Assembly: GCA_017556805.1 (NCBI GenBank)
Contig: JAFYMC010000003.1
Location: 1 to 64,000, forward strand
Direction of reading: 5' to 3'
Length of the DNA stretch: 64,000 bases
Origin: Lachnospiraceae bacterium
Lineage (GTDB): Bacteria > Bacillota > Clostridia > Lachnospirales > Lachnospiraceae
The notes under the pieces were generated by a model that was given only the letters and a program-made list of their open reading frames with translations, was not told where the DNA came from and searched no databases. This document shows positions 9,290-18,072 of the stretch, in pieces. Made by a program: the position numbers and the translations under genes. Position 1 is the stretch's first letter. Each line of letters begins with the position of its first letter.

Positions 9290-10825
9290 ATGGATTTTCG
9301 AAAGCGTCTTGTTGTAATGTTTATGATTATGACGCTGTTTCCGATTCTTCTTTTAATCAGTTGCGGTCTCATTATTATGACGTATCAGACCAGCGTGATG
9401 AAGCAGGCCTATGATACGGAAGTAAATACTTTACAGGCATTACAGAACCCGGTGCAGGTGTTAAACCGCCTGACCCGGGGGACGTATAACGAACTGAAAA
9501 CCGTTACCAAAAACCGACCGGATGATTTTTTGAATCTGTCGTATCTGCAGACCGTAAATGAGAGTCTGGAGAAGCGGCAGGCTTTTTTAGTGGTGCAAAA
9601 GGGGATGTCTCTGGTGTATTGCGGAAACGATGCGCTGTATGAAATGGTGGAGGACTCTCTGCCGGAGTACGGTGCGTACAATGCCAATGTAGACGGCGGC
9701 TTGTATATAAGCGGCCGGATTCCTTACTTGGTAAAGCAGCAGGATTTTTTGTTTTCGGATGAGGAGCCGGGAAGCTTTTATATTATTTCCGATGTAAACA
9801 CGCTGATGCCCCAGACAAAGACGTCATTGGTGCAGGCAATCGGTGCCACGGTAGTAGTATTCCTTGTGACCGGTATATTTTTGATTGTCTGGCTGTATGC
9901 CGGAGTGTTAAAACCGATAAATAAATTGCGGCGTGCCACAAGAAGAGTGAAGGACGGAGATTTGGACTTCCGGTTGGAGCGAACCGGTGAGGACGAAATC
10001 GGTCAGTTAAGCGCGGATTTTGAAGAGATGCGCGCTCATTTGAAAACAGAGATTGATACACGGATTCAGTATGAAGAGGATCTTCGGACTCTGATCGGCA
10101 ATATTTCTCACGACCTGAAAACACCGCTGACTACCATAAAAGGATATGCGGAAGGAATGATGGACGGCGTAGCGGATACGCCGGAAAAGCAGGAGAAATA
10201 TCTTCGTACCATACGGAGTAAAGCAGAAGATATGACCCGCATGGTAGAGGAGCTGGCACTGTATACAAAGATTGATTGTAAATCGTATCCGTATTATTTT
10301 GAAAAGGTCCGGTTAAAGGATTTCTTTGGAGATTGTATTGAAGAGGACGAGCCGGAGCTGGAGCGGAAGAATATAAAAATATCGTTGGTTGACCGCCTGA
10401 CAGAGGGTGATGAGGTGTATGCCGACAGAGAGCAATTAAAGCGCATTACCATGAATATTATCGGGAATGCGGTAAAATACTTATCCAAAGAAAGCGGAGA
10501 GATTACGATTACGCTGACGGATGAGTCGTCCTATATCCGGACCGAGATTTCGGATACGGGTGTAGGCATTCCGAAGAAAGATTTGCCGCACATTTTTGAG
10601 CGGTTTTACAGAGGGGATACTTCCAGAAATACGGGGAAAGGCGGTTCCGGGCTGGGACTTGCAATCGTAAAGCAGATTGTGGAGGACCACGGAGGAACCA
10701 TTCGTGCACGAAGTGAAGAAGGGGAAGGTACAACGATTTCGTTTACCTTGTTAAAGGTACAAAAGGACGGGAAAGAGCAGACGCTTCCTGTGATGTACCG
10801 GGGCCTGGACGGCATTAAGGCATAA
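9290..10825 (+). CDS. Membrane sensor histidine kinase
   Basis: 511 aa. TM1 about 7-30, an extracytoplasmic sensor region of about 150 residues, TM2 about 182-208, then HAMP, HisKA with phospho-acceptor His in ISHDLKTPLT (about 274), and HATPase_c with N (NIIGNAVKY), DTGVGIPKKDLPHIFERF and GGSGLGLAIVKQI boxes. It senses an unknown envelope or extracellular signal and phosphorylates the response regulator encoded 10 bases downstream. Confidence 0.95.
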   Translation: MDFRKRLVVMFMIMTLFPILLLISCGLIIMTYQTSVMKQAYDTEVNTLQALQNPVQVLNRLTRGTYNELKTVTKNRPDDFLNLSYLQTVNESLEKRQAFLVVQKGMSLVYCGNDALYEMVEDSLPEYGAYNANVDGGLYISGRIPYLVKQQDFLFSDEEPGSFYIISDVNTLMPQTKTSLVQAIGATVVVFLVTGIFLIVWLYAGVLKPINKLRRATRRVKDGDLDFRLERTGEDEIGQLSADFEEMRAHLKTEIDTRIQYEEDLRTLIGNISHDLKTPLTTIKGYAEGMMDGVADTPEKQEKYLRTIRSKAEDMTRMVEELALYTKIDCKSYPYYFEKVRLKDFFGDCIEEDEPELERKNIKISLVDRLTEGDEVYADREQLKRITMNIIGNAVKYLSKESGEITITLTDESSYIRTEISDTGVGIPKKDLPHIFERFYRGDTSRNTGKGGSGLGLAIVKQIVEDHGGTIRARSEEGEGTTISFTLLKVQKDGKEQTLPVMYRGLDGIKA

Positions 10826-10835
10826 AGGAGGAAGT

Positions 10836-11525
10836 ATGGCGAGGATTTTAATTATTGAGGATGAAACCGCGATTGCGGAATTGGAACGGGATTATTTGGA
10901 ACTTTCCGGCTATGAGGTCACCATTGCGGAGGACGGCCTGAAAGGAAAGCGGGCTGCATTGGAGGAGGACTATAACCTGGTAATTTTGGATTTGATGCTT
11001 CCGGGAAGCGACGGCTTTGAGATTTGTAAGGCCGTCCGTGAGGCGAAGGATATTCCGATTTTAATGGTTTCCGCGAAAAAGGATGAGGTAGATAAAATCC
11101 GGGGACTTGGTCTCGGAGCGGATGATTATATGACAAAGCCGTTCAGTCCCAGTGAGCTGGTGGCAAGAGTAAAGGCGCACTTACAGCGCTACGAACGGTT
11201 GGTAGGCAGCGGCATCCGTGAAAATAAGACGGTGGAAACCAGAGGCCTCCGTATTGACAAAACGGCTCGTCGTGTGTTTGTGAATGGCGAGGAGAAGGCC
11301 TTTACCACAAAGGAGTTTGACCTTTTAACATACCTGGCGGAGAATCCGAACCGGGTATTTACTAAGGATGAGTTGTTCCGTGCCATTTGGGATATGGACT
11401 CCGTGGGAGACATTGCCACGGTGACGGTGCATATCAAAAAGGTACGGGAAAAGATAGAAACCGATACGGCAAACCCGCAGTATATTGAGACGATATGGGG
11501 CGTGGGATACCGATTTAAAGCATAG
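10836..11525 (+). CDS. OmpR-family response regulator
   Basis: 229 aa. Receiver domain with acidic pocket EDE, phospho-acceptor Asp in LVILDLMLPGSDG (about 52) and conserved Lys in MTKPFSPSE. C-terminal winged helix ending in the family signature ETIWGVGYRFKA. AAAGGAGG precedes the ATG, 10 bases after the histidine kinase. The last codons take part in a 20-bp tandem duplication. Confidence 0.95.
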   Translation: MARILIIEDETAIAELERDYLELSGYEVTIAEDGLKGKRAALEEDYNLVILDLMLPGSDGFEICKAVREAKDIPILMVSAKKDEVDKIRGLGLGADDYMTKPFSPSELVARVKAHLQRYERLVGSGIRENKTVETRGLRIDKTARRVFVNGEEKAFTTKEFDLLTYLAENPNRVFTKDELFRAIWDMDSVGDIATVTVHIKKVREKIETDTANPQYIETIWGVGYRFKA

Positions 11526-11544
11526 GATACCGGTTTAAAGCGTA
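11505..11544 (+). repeat. 20-bp tandem duplication across the response-regulator stop
   Basis: Units 11505-11524 and 11525-11544 differ at two positions (GGATACCGATTTAAAGCATA, then GGATACCGGTTTAAAGCGTA). The first unit encodes the last codons of the response regulator; the second lies mostly beyond the TAG stop. It looks like a slipped duplication of the gene's 3' end. Confidence 0.85.
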
Positions 11545-11562
11545 ATAGAAAGGAGTTTACGT

Positions 11563-12063
11563 ATGAGAGAAGAAGCGTTTGTAGCGGAAAAGGAAGAGAA
11601 GGGCTCACTGATCGGTTGTTTGTTTCGTTTGGTGACGGTTGCTGTGGCAGTGTACGGTGCGGTGACGGCGGCAAAGAAGGTACTGGCGCGTCTGACAAGA
11701 CGTCTGGAGGAGGACAACGAAGGGAATGAGTCGAAACGCTATCTGGTGGGCTTAGGTTCACGGGAGATTTGCCCGGAAGAAGAGAAACTATCCGGTGTTG
11801 ACCTTACGGTGATAGGCGGTTGTTCAGAGTTGGATTTACAGGACGCCGAGCTTTCCGGAGAGGTTTTTGTAAAGGTGCGCGTACTGGGCGGCAAGGTGGT
11901 AATTAAAGTGCCGGCTATGGTGCGTGTAGACTTGGAAGGAAGAGGCGCTGTTTGCGGATGTTCCAATCAGGTGCCGTCTTATGAAAATGAGACACTTCCG
12001 ATGGTTTATGTAGACGCGGAGTGTGTGGGTGCATGCGTGAAGGTTGTGCTGGGGGAGGAATAA
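11563..12063 (+). CDS. Small membrane-associated protein with LiaF-like C-terminal domain
   Basis: 166 aa. A hydrophobic segment at about 18-38 is followed by a charged linker and, from about 85, a repetitive beta-rich domain (VDLTVIGGCSELDLQDAEL, then VFVKVRVLGGKVVIKVP). This resembles the C-terminal domain of LiaF-type cell-wall-stress proteins. Proteins of that class tune a two-component system, which fits the position 37 bases after a kinase-regulator pair. The assignment is by pattern only. AAAGGAG precedes the ATG. Confidence 0.5.
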   Translation: MREEAFVAEKEEKGSLIGCLFRLVTVAVAVYGAVTAAKKVLARLTRRLEEDNEGNESKRYLVGLGSREICPEEEKLSGVDLTVIGGCSELDLQDAELSGEVFVKVRVLGGKVVIKVPAMVRVDLEGRGAVCGCSNQVPSYENETLPMVYVDAECVGACVKVVLGEE

Positions 12064-12187
12064 TCCGGCATAGGACAGAGAAACTTTTTACCGATTTCAA
12101 GGAGCTCCGAGAAAAAGGTGTGAAAGAAATAAATGAATTCTGAGGACGTGGGAGATGTTCCCGGTCAAAAGAAAGAGAGGACAAGTT

Positions 12188-13252
12188 ATGAAAAAGAAAG
12201 TAGCATTATTATTGACTGCGGTTCTGTTGGTATCTGTGTTTGCAGGCTGCGGAAAAAAGGAGGAGGGCCGGAAGGAGCCGACTCAGGTTCCTGTGGTAAC
12301 GCAGGATGTATCCGGAGAGGGCGAGAATTTGCCGGTAGAGCCGACAGAGGCTCCGAAGGAAAAGGTAGATGTAAATATTGCGGCCATGAAGGGACCGACA
12401 GCGCTGGGTATGCTGAAGCTGATGGAGGATGCCGAGGCAGGAACCACCGCAAACAACTATAAGTTCACCATTGCCGGAGCGGCGGATGAGATTACCGCCA
12501 GCATCATTAAGGGAGATATCCCGATTGCTGCGGTACCGTGTAACCTTGCTTCTGTATTGTACAACAAGTCTAAGGGTGGTGTAACGATGCTGGGTATCAA
12601 TACGTTAGGCGTGCTGTATATCGTAGAGACCGGTGAGACGGTACAGACTGTAGAGGATTTACGAGGAAAGACCATTTATTCTACCGGTAAGGGAACAACG
12701 CCGGAGTTTACCTTAAACTGGCTGTTAAAGTCTGCCGGTATGGAACCGGGCAAGGATGTAACCGTAGAGTATAAGTCCGAGGCAACCGAGGTGGCAGCGA
12801 TTTTGTCCCAGACGGAGAATGCGGTGGCAATGCTTCCGCAGCCGTACGTAACTACCGTATTAATGAATAACGAAAAAGCACGTATCGCACTGGATATTAC
12901 GAAGGAATGGGAGGCCTTAAACGAGGGATCCACGGTAGTCACCGGCGTGGTAGTAGCCAATACAAAGTACTTAACCGAGCATCCGGATGTGGTAAATGCA
13001 TTCCTGGATGAATACGCAGTATCTGCAGCCTATACGGTAGAAAATGTGGATGCGGCAGCGGCACTGTCCGAGCGGTTCGATATTTTCAAGGCACCGGTTG
13101 CAAAGAAAGCAATCCCGTACTGCAACATCGTACTCATCGAGGGTGACGAGATGCAGACGAAGGCAAGCGCCTACTTGAACGTATTGTTTGAGCAGAATGC
13201 AGCATCGGTAGGTGGTGCATTGCCGGAGGATGGGTTCTTTTATAAGAGGTAA
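12188..13252 (+). CDS. ABC transporter substrate-binding lipoprotein, NMT1/SsuA-like
   Basis: 354 aa from ATG 12188 (GAGAGGA upstream; the longer reading from 12155 lacks a site). Type II signal peptide with lipobox VFAGC (Cys about 20), then an acidic linker and a periplasmic-binding fold of the NMT1/SsuA/TauA type (VNIAAMKGPTALGML, GDIPIAAVPCNLAS, YSTGKGTTPEFTLNWLL). It should bind a small anionic or thiamine-precursor-type solute outside the membrane. No permease or ATPase is adjacent; the only matching partner in the window is the fused permease-ATPase at 44287. Confidence 0.85.
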   Translation: MKKKVALLLTAVLLVSVFAGCGKKEEGRKEPTQVPVVTQDVSGEGENLPVEPTEAPKEKVDVNIAAMKGPTALGMLKLMEDAEAGTTANNYKFTIAGAADEITASIIKGDIPIAAVPCNLASVLYNKSKGGVTMLGINTLGVLYIVETGETVQTVEDLRGKTIYSTGKGTTPEFTLNWLLKSAGMEPGKDVTVEYKSEATEVAAILSQTENAVAMLPQPYVTTVLMNNEKARIALDITKEWEALNEGSTVVTGVVVANTKYLTEHPDVVNAFLDEYAVSAAYTVENVDAAAALSERFDIFKAPVAKKAIPYCNIVLIEGDEMQTKASAYLNVLFEQNAASVGGALPEDGFFYKR

Positions 13253-13315
13253 ATTTTATAGTACGAGATATGAGTTATTTGAAGCACAGAGGATGAGAAG
13301 AACGGAGGGGGCATT

Positions 13316-14200
13316 ATGTATTTTTACAAGGTATACGGAATGAATATCGCATCGGATTTACCGTTTCCGCAATTGGTGGTAAGTGAGGATACGAGCCGGT
13401 ATGATGCCATAATTGAGGAGGCCGAGCTTTCCGATGAGATACAGAGTGTATGGCCGGGAAAGAAGTATGAATTCGGACAAACATATAGTTGGCTTTCCAA
13501 TACGACTTGTCAGATGCAGGTGTATGAGGGAAAACGTATGACCTATGCCCTGACCGGAAACGGACATCCTGACTGGCTGCAGTCCTATCTGTTAGGGTAC
13601 GGCATGGGCTTGCTGGCTTTGCAACGGGGGATGCTTCCGATTCACTGTAGCGCTGTAGCCGATGAACGAGGCGGGGTACTGATTGCCGGAGTCAGCGGTG
13701 CGGGAAAATCTACTACAACCACTGCTTTTTTGAAAGAAGGATATGCGTTATTGGCGGATGATATGGCGTGGGTAGACGGTAAAAAAGTGTATCCGGCGTT
13801 CCCGTATCAGAAGCTTTGCCGGGATGTGGTAGAGCGGGAAGGCTATAATCTGGATGAACTGATTTACATTGATGAGGAGAAGGATAAATTCCTGGCCCGT
13901 TATCGCGGGGAATTCAATACAGAAGCCCAAACGATAAAAGGTTTTATTTTGTTGCATCTGACGCAGGAGGAACGTGTAGTAACACGTGAGTTTACCGGAT
14001 TGGAGCGATTTCCTGTGTACATGGAAAATAATTTTTTCCGGTCTTTTATGACGCAGGAACAGAAGTATGCGCCGTATATGGGACAAATAGGTTTGGAGAT
14101 GGCATCGAAAGTACCGCTTCTTGCTATCGGACGACCGGTAGGGAAGGATACCGCGGAGGAAGTGGTAAGAACGGCTGTGGAATGGGCAAAAGAATTGTAA
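13316..14200 (+). CDS. HprK-like kinase of lasso peptide type
   Basis: 294 aa. The N-terminal ~100 residues (YKVYGMNIASDLPFPQL) match the opening of HprK-like kinases found in lasso peptide clusters. The kinase core has PIHCSAV (108-114), Walker A GVSGAGKST (125-133) and LLADDMAWV (145-153), as in HPr kinase/phosphorylase. True HprK regulates sugar uptake and has a different N-terminal domain and a longer C-terminus. In paeninodin-type pathways such a kinase phosphorylates the peptide's C-terminal Ser. The precursor in this window ends DYTSGK, which offers Thr and Ser sites. CGGAGGGGG precedes the ATG. It lies 4-7 kb from the precursor and cyclase genes, separated by a beta-helix gene and the two-component system. 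Confidence 0.75.
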   Translation: MYFYKVYGMNIASDLPFPQLVVSEDTSRYDAIIEEAELSDEIQSVWPGKKYEFGQTYSWLSNTTCQMQVYEGKRMTYALTGNGHPDWLQSYLLGYGMGLLALQRGMLPIHCSAVADERGGVLIAGVSGAGKSTTTTAFLKEGYALLADDMAWVDGKKVYPAFPYQKLCRDVVEREGYNLDELIYIDEEKDKFLARYRGEFNTEAQTIKGFILLHLTQEERVVTREFTGLERFPVYMENNFFRSFMTQEQKYAPYMGQIGLEMASKVPLLAIGRPVGKDTAEEVVRTAVEWAKEL

Positions 14201-14265
14201 AAGGTCTTAATTGTTGGAAATAGTCAAAATGAATAGGTAATTAGTCTCATTTTTGCGAAAAACGG

Positions 14266-14294
14266 TTGGCAAAATCAGGAAATCATGATACAAT
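14266..14294 (+). promoter_or_regulatory. Promoter upstream of the c-di-GMP riboswitch
   Basis: TTGGCA (14266-14271), 17 bp, TACAAT (14289-14294). The transcript would begin a few bases before the aptamer. Confidence 0.75.
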
Positions 14295-14302
14295 GAGGCT
14301 GA

Positions 14303-14395
14303 AAAAGACGAAATGGCAAACTTATCGAAAGGTGAGGACGCAAAACCACGGGCCTAAGGCGGAAACGCTACGGTAGCCGGCTGCCGAAACTTTAG
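14303..14395 (+). promoter_or_regulatory. c-di-GMP-I riboswitch (GEMM)
   Basis: The RNA carries the conserved GEMM-I elements in order: GGCAAAC, a GAAA tetraloop hairpin (TATCGAAAGGTGA), GGACGCAAA, CCACGGGCCTAA, then CGGTAGCCGGCTGCCGAA. The 3' strand of P1 (AAACTTTA) can also pair with TAAAGTTT at 14406-14413, giving a switchable hairpin just before the terminator at 14419-14453. Whether ligand turns expression on or off cannot be settled by eye. It controls the Pro-Thr repeat beta-helix protein. Confidence 0.93.
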
Positions 14396-14418
14396 AGGAA
14401 AACTGTAAAGTTTAATAC

Positions 14419-14453
14419 AAGGCACGCTTTTTCAAAAAAGCGTGCCTTTTTTG
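14419..14453 (+). terminator. Riboswitch-controlled terminator
   Basis: Stem AAGGCACGCTTTTT / AAAAAAGCGTGCCTT with a tight loop, followed by a T run. It sits between the aptamer and the ribosome binding site, so it is the expression platform. Confidence 0.93.
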
Positions 14454-14500
14454 TCTCACGGCATTTGCGTTGCACCTTCCTAATTACAAGGAGGGCTAGC

Positions 14501-16426
14501 ATGAAAAAACAAAGGAGAAGCATTTGGAGTGTAGTATTAATTCTGTGTATCGTGATAGGAATGTTCGCAGTGGCGACACCGAAGACGGTACAAGCAAGTG
14601 AAAGAGGATGGGGTTATTCGTATACTTCGAACCGGAATAATCAAGAGGGAGGCTATTGGGGGTACCTTGTAGGAAAATTGTCTGATTGGTATAACTGGCT
14701 TACCGGTGCGTCGAACCCAACCATGACGCCTGCGCCGACTGTGACGCCGGAGCCGACTGCAACCCCGGAGCCGACTGCGACGCCAGAGCCAACTGCATCG
14801 CCGGAGCCGACCGCGACCCCGGAGCCGACTGCAACGCCTGCGCCGACCGCAACACCTGCGCCGACCGCAACGCCGGAGCCGACTGCGACCCCGATGCCGA
14901 CCGCAACGCCTGCGCCGACTGCAACGCCTGCGCCGACTGTGACCCCGATGCCAACCGCAACGCCTGCGCCGATTGCAACACCTGCGCCGACTGCAACGCC
15001 GGAACCGACTGCAACACCTGCGCCAACCGCGACGCCGATGCCGACTGCAACGCCTGCGCCGACTGCAACGCCGGAGCCGACTGCGACCCCGATGCCGACT
15101 GCAACGCCGGAGCCGACCGCAACACCTGCGCCAACCGCGACCCCGATGCCGACTGCAACGCCGGAGCCGACAGCGACGCCTGCGCCGACCGCAATGCCGA
15201 AGCCGACAGAGTCGCCGGAAGTGGAAATACCGCCAGTGTATGCGCCGCCGGTAGCTTCGGAACCTGTTTATGAGATGGTGAGTGAGGGATATTATGATTA
15301 TAGACTGATTCCGGATAAGTTCAATACAGGATGCTATGACACGACGGTGTTTACAAAGATTAATAGTAAGTGTACGGTAGATGGTGTTGAGTATGCATTG
15401 GGAAATAATGGTACGGCATTAGTATTGGATTGGTATTATCGAAATAAGAATGTGCCGGAAGAAGTTGTAATTCGGAATGTGGATTTTTCGGATTTAGAGT
15501 TTACGATTCGGAATGCAAGTAAAGCGATTGTAAAGAGGACAATATATTTTGAAAATTGTAAATTTGGTAAGGTATCAGCGGATATAGATCAAGAGCAGAT
15601 ACAGTACATTTTTACAAACTGCTCGTTTGAGAGATTTAATGGAAGTAACAGTAGTTTTGAACGTTGTTTCTTTGGCGGTAGCAGTGGGGATGCCATGAAT
15701 CCGTTCCGAAATATTACGGTAAGAGACAGTTACTTTTACGGATTTCCGCAGTGGAATTCGGACGGGACCCATACGGATGCTATGCAGGCATACGGAAAAG
15801 CAGACATTGATGCAGTGAATGTTACGTTTTCTAATTGCCGTATTGAAATCCCAGTTATTAAGGAGGAAGGAAGAAAAGCTCTAATTAACGCCTGTCTTGC
15901 AGTAGGGATGGAGTACAGCAATGCACACAATTTCCTGTTTGAGGATTGTATTATTAATGGTGGTGGATACAGTATATATGCAACGAATAAAAAGGACTGG
16001 AAACTGAATAATGTGGTATTCCGAAATATTTCTGTAGGTAGAGGGCGGCTTTACGGAAGTATATACCCGTATGTGTCTGATGGTGTAGTGTTTGATAATG
16101 TATACGATACAGAAAAGCTCTATGTAGCCTCTGTCTGGAAGGATTCCTTAGGGAAGGTACACTTAAGTGTCAGCAATGACACCGCAGAGGATAGAACGCT
16201 TTTTGTGGTAACGGAGAACGGAACACAGGAGTTCTTCATCCCATGCAAGGCTACCGCAGAGGCGGCAGGGGCAAAGGAATATTATGATTTGCCGATTGAT
16301 ATTGAGGTTGTAACAGCAGATGCAGCAAGCGATTGGGTGGTATGCTACGACGGAGAGGAAACGGCAGAGAGTCAGATTCGTTTTGTAAACTGGAGCGGAG
16401 AGACTGTATACAGGGAGATAAAGTAA
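14501..16426 (+). CDS. Secreted Pro-Thr repeat protein with beta-helix-like C-terminal domain (paralog 1)
   Basis: 641 aa from ATG 14501 (AAGGAGG seven bases upstream). Signal peptide about 1-32, ending VQAS. A Trp/Tyr-rich stretch follows, then a long low-complexity region (about 73-240) of TP-x-PTA units such as TPEPTATPAPTA. The C-terminal ~375 residues repeat short motifs (VIRNVDFSDLEF, YFENCKFG, YIFTNCSFERF, NITFSNCRIE-like) typical of a right-handed parallel beta-helix. No lyase catalytic residues could be assigned. No sortase motif or anchor is seen, so it is probably released or glycan-bound. The PT tract is a likely O-glycosylation substrate (inference). It is under c-di-GMP riboswitch control and is a paralog of the protein at 24201. 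Confidence 0.8.
   Translation: MKKQRRSIWSVVLILCIVIGMFAVATPKTVQASERGWGYSYTSNRNNQEGGYWGYLVGKLSDWYNWLTGASNPTMTPAPTVTPEPTATPEPTATPEPTASPEPTATPEPTATPAPTATPAPTATPEPTATPMPTATPAPTATPAPTVTPMPTATPAPIATPAPTATPEPTATPAPTATPMPTATPAPTATPEPTATPMPTATPEPTATPAPTATPMPTATPEPTATPAPTAMPKPTESPEVEIPPVYAPPVASEPVYEMVSEGYYDYRLIPDKFNTGCYDTTVFTKINSKCTVDGVEYALGNNGTALVLDWYYRNKNVPEEVVIRNVDFSDLEFTIRNASKAIVKRTIYFENCKFGKVSADIDQEQIQYIFTNCSFERFNGSNSSFERCFFGGSSGDAMNPFRNITVRDSYFYGFPQWNSDGTHTDAMQAYGKADIDAVNVTFSNCRIEIPVIKEEGRKALINACLAVGMEYSNAHNFLFEDCIINGGGYSIYATNKKDWKLNNVVFRNISVGRGRLYGSIYPYVSDGVVFDNVYDTEKLYVASVWKDSLGKVHLSVSNDTAEDRTLFVVTENGTQEFFIPCKATAEAAGAKEYYDLPIDIEVVTADAASDWVVCYDGEETAESQIRFVNWSGETVYREIK
14716..15220 (+). repeat. 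Pro-Thr codon repeat tract
   Basis: About 500 bases of imperfect 12-base units (CCGACTGCAACG-like) encoding PTATP-x-P repeats within paralog 1. Such tracts change length by slippage; other-frame readings here are artefacts. Confidence 0.9.
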
Positions 16427-16460
16427 GAAGATATTCAAGAGAATGCTTGCTCCAAAATAG

Positions 16461-16504
16461 GAAAGAGAAGCGGTGGCATCGGCAAGATGTACCGCTTCTC
16501 TTTC
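16461..16504. terminator. Hairpin between convergent genes
   Basis: A 14-bp perfect stem (GAAAGAGAAGCGGT / ACCGCTTCTCTTTC) lies between the plus-strand beta-helix gene and the minus-strand histidine kinase. T runs on both sides are short. It probably serves both genes. Confidence 0.7.
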
Positions 16505-17320
16505 CTAGAGTATTGGTAAGGTAAAGGAAAAGCAACTGCCTTCCCTTTCCTTACTTTCGCAGGAAACATTGCCTCCGTGCCGTTCCGCAATGGCTTTTAC
16601 AATGGCAAGTCCCAGACCGCTTCCTGTTGCGGAGTTTGGTGTCCGGGCAGAAGAAACGGTGTAGGTGCGGCTAAAGACATGTGCTACGGCGTCCGCCGGG
16701 ATGCCGTAGCCGGTGTCAATTACCGATATAGAAAGCCGGTTGGCATTAGTGGCATGTTCTATCTTTAAGGTGATATCTGCGCCATTCGGCGAGTACTTGG
16801 CCGCATTGTTAAAGAGATTATCCAGCACGCGGATTATTTTCTGGATGTCGATGGAAAGCTTGCAGTCTAAGTCTTCAGGGATGTCCAAGGACATGTTTTT
16901 CTCATCAAACTTGGTATCGCAAATTGCGTCGTAGAAGTAGGTTTCAAAAAACGGCACCGCATCCACTTCGGTGAGTTCCAGTGCCCGGGAGGTGTCTTCT
17001 ACGCAAAACAGGAAATACATATCCTGAATTAAGTTTTCCAAGGTCAGAGTGCGACGATGGATGAGCTGTAATGCAGAGTCCTGCTCTTCTCTGGATAGAG
17101 ATTGCCCGCCGGTAAGGTAATCAATACTGCTTCGGATGGCGGTAATCGGAGCACGCAAATCATGAGAGATGTTAGCTAACATCTCTCTTTTTTGTTGTTG
17201 CTCCTTTTGTAATTGTTCGTTGGCGGCATAAAGCTGGGCAGTTGTTTCCAACAACTGCTTTGATAACTCTTCTATGGTCTGGGTTTCGATAATCGGCGAA
17301 GCAAATGTATTCTTTTTCAT
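16505..17320 (-). CDS. Soluble sensor histidine kinase
   Basis: 271 aa with no membrane segment. An N-terminal coiled-coil-like stretch (about 15-48) precedes HisKA with the H-box NISHDLRAPITAIR (His about 53) and HATPase_c with N-box FNNAAKYSPNG, DTGYGIPADAV and GSGLGLAIVKAI. The lack of any membrane or PAS domain suggests a cytoplasmic signal or a partner protein. It is the last gene of the minus-strand set precursor-cyclase-regulator-kinase, 33 bases after the response regulator. Confidence 0.93.
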   Translation of the reverse strand: MKKNTFASPIIETQTIEELSKQLLETTAQLYAANEQLQKEQQQKREMLANISHDLRAPITAIRSSIDYLTGGQSLSREEQDSALQLIHRRTLTLENLIQDMYFLFCVEDTSRALELTEVDAVPFFETYFYDAICDTKFDEKNMSLDIPEDLDCKLSIDIQKIIRVLDNLFNNAAKYSPNGADITLKIEHATNANRLSISVIDTGYGIPADAVAHVFSRTYTVSSARTPNSATGSGLGLAIVKAIAERHGGNVSCESKEREGSCFSFTLPIL

Positions 17321-17353
17321 AAAGTCCCCTTATATAAGTTTTTTCTCGGGCGA

Positions 17354-18043
17354 TTATTTGTAAATAAAGCGATATCCCTTGGACCAAACGGTCTCTATCA
17401 TATTTTCCAGCGCGTAGTCAATGGTCATTTTTTTACGTAACCGGCTCACATTCACCATAACGGAACGACGGTCTGCCTCTGCGTATATACCGAACAGAGC
17501 AGTACCCAGCTCTTCAAAGGTGACATCCTGATTCGGGTGCGTGGCGAGGTAGAGTAAAACCTCGTATTCCCGGTTGGCAAGGGCAAGGTCTTCTCCTTTA
17601 TAAGTGGCCTTGTGGGACAGTTTGTCGATGGTCAGGTCCCCGAAGGTAAGCAGATTTTCATTGACGATTGGTGTGGCTTGAAGGGAAACGCGGCGCAAGA
17701 GCACCTGGATGCGGGCGGACAATTCTCTTAAACCGTAAGGCTTTACAAGATAATCGTCTCCGCCGGTAAGTAAACCGTTGATTTTATCGTCCTCCGAGCT
17801 TCTTCCTGTCAGAAAGATAATCGGTGCGGAGGAAAAGGCGCGGATTTGCTTACAGACCTCAAAGCCGTCCATCCCGGGCATCATAACATCTAAAACAATG
17901 CAGGCAGGATTTACTGTTTTGGCAAGGGAGATTCCCTTTAGCGGAGTGTCTGCGGTATGTACGGCAAAGCCTTCTCCGGTTAAAAATTTTCGATTGATTT
18001 CTAATACATCGGTATCGTCATCGATTAACAGTACGTTAGCCAT
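17354..18043 (-). CDS. OmpR-family response regulator in the lasso operon
   Basis: 229 aa. Receiver domain with DDDTD acidic pocket, phospho-acceptor Asp in CIVLDVMMPGMDG (about 52) and Lys in LVKPYGLRE; C-terminal winged helix ending ETVWSKGYRFIYK. An AGGAGG lies before the ATG. It begins 29 bases after the cyclase stop, so cyclase, regulator and kinase probably share a transcript and the pair likely controls peptide or surface-glycan production (inference). Confidence 0.93.
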   Translation of the reverse strand: MANVLLIDDDTDVLEINRKFLTGEGFAVHTADTPLKGISLAKTVNPACIVLDVMMPGMDGFEVCKQIRAFSSAPIIFLTGRSSEDDKINGLLTGGDDYLVKPYGLRELSARIQVLLRRVSLQATPIVNENLLTFGDLTIDKLSHKATYKGEDLALANREYEVLLYLATHPNQDVTFEELGTALFGIYAEADRRSVMVNVSRLRKKMTIDYALENMIETVWSKGYRFIYK

Positions 18044-18072
18044 GGGAAACCTCCTTATATATATATCTAAAC

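Noticed and set aside
14700..15254. Long open frames on both strands over the Pro-Thr tract
   Set aside because: They arise from a 12-base repeat with few stops in any frame. They lack ribosome sites and encode only repeated RSAPALQS- or RRLQRR-like residues.
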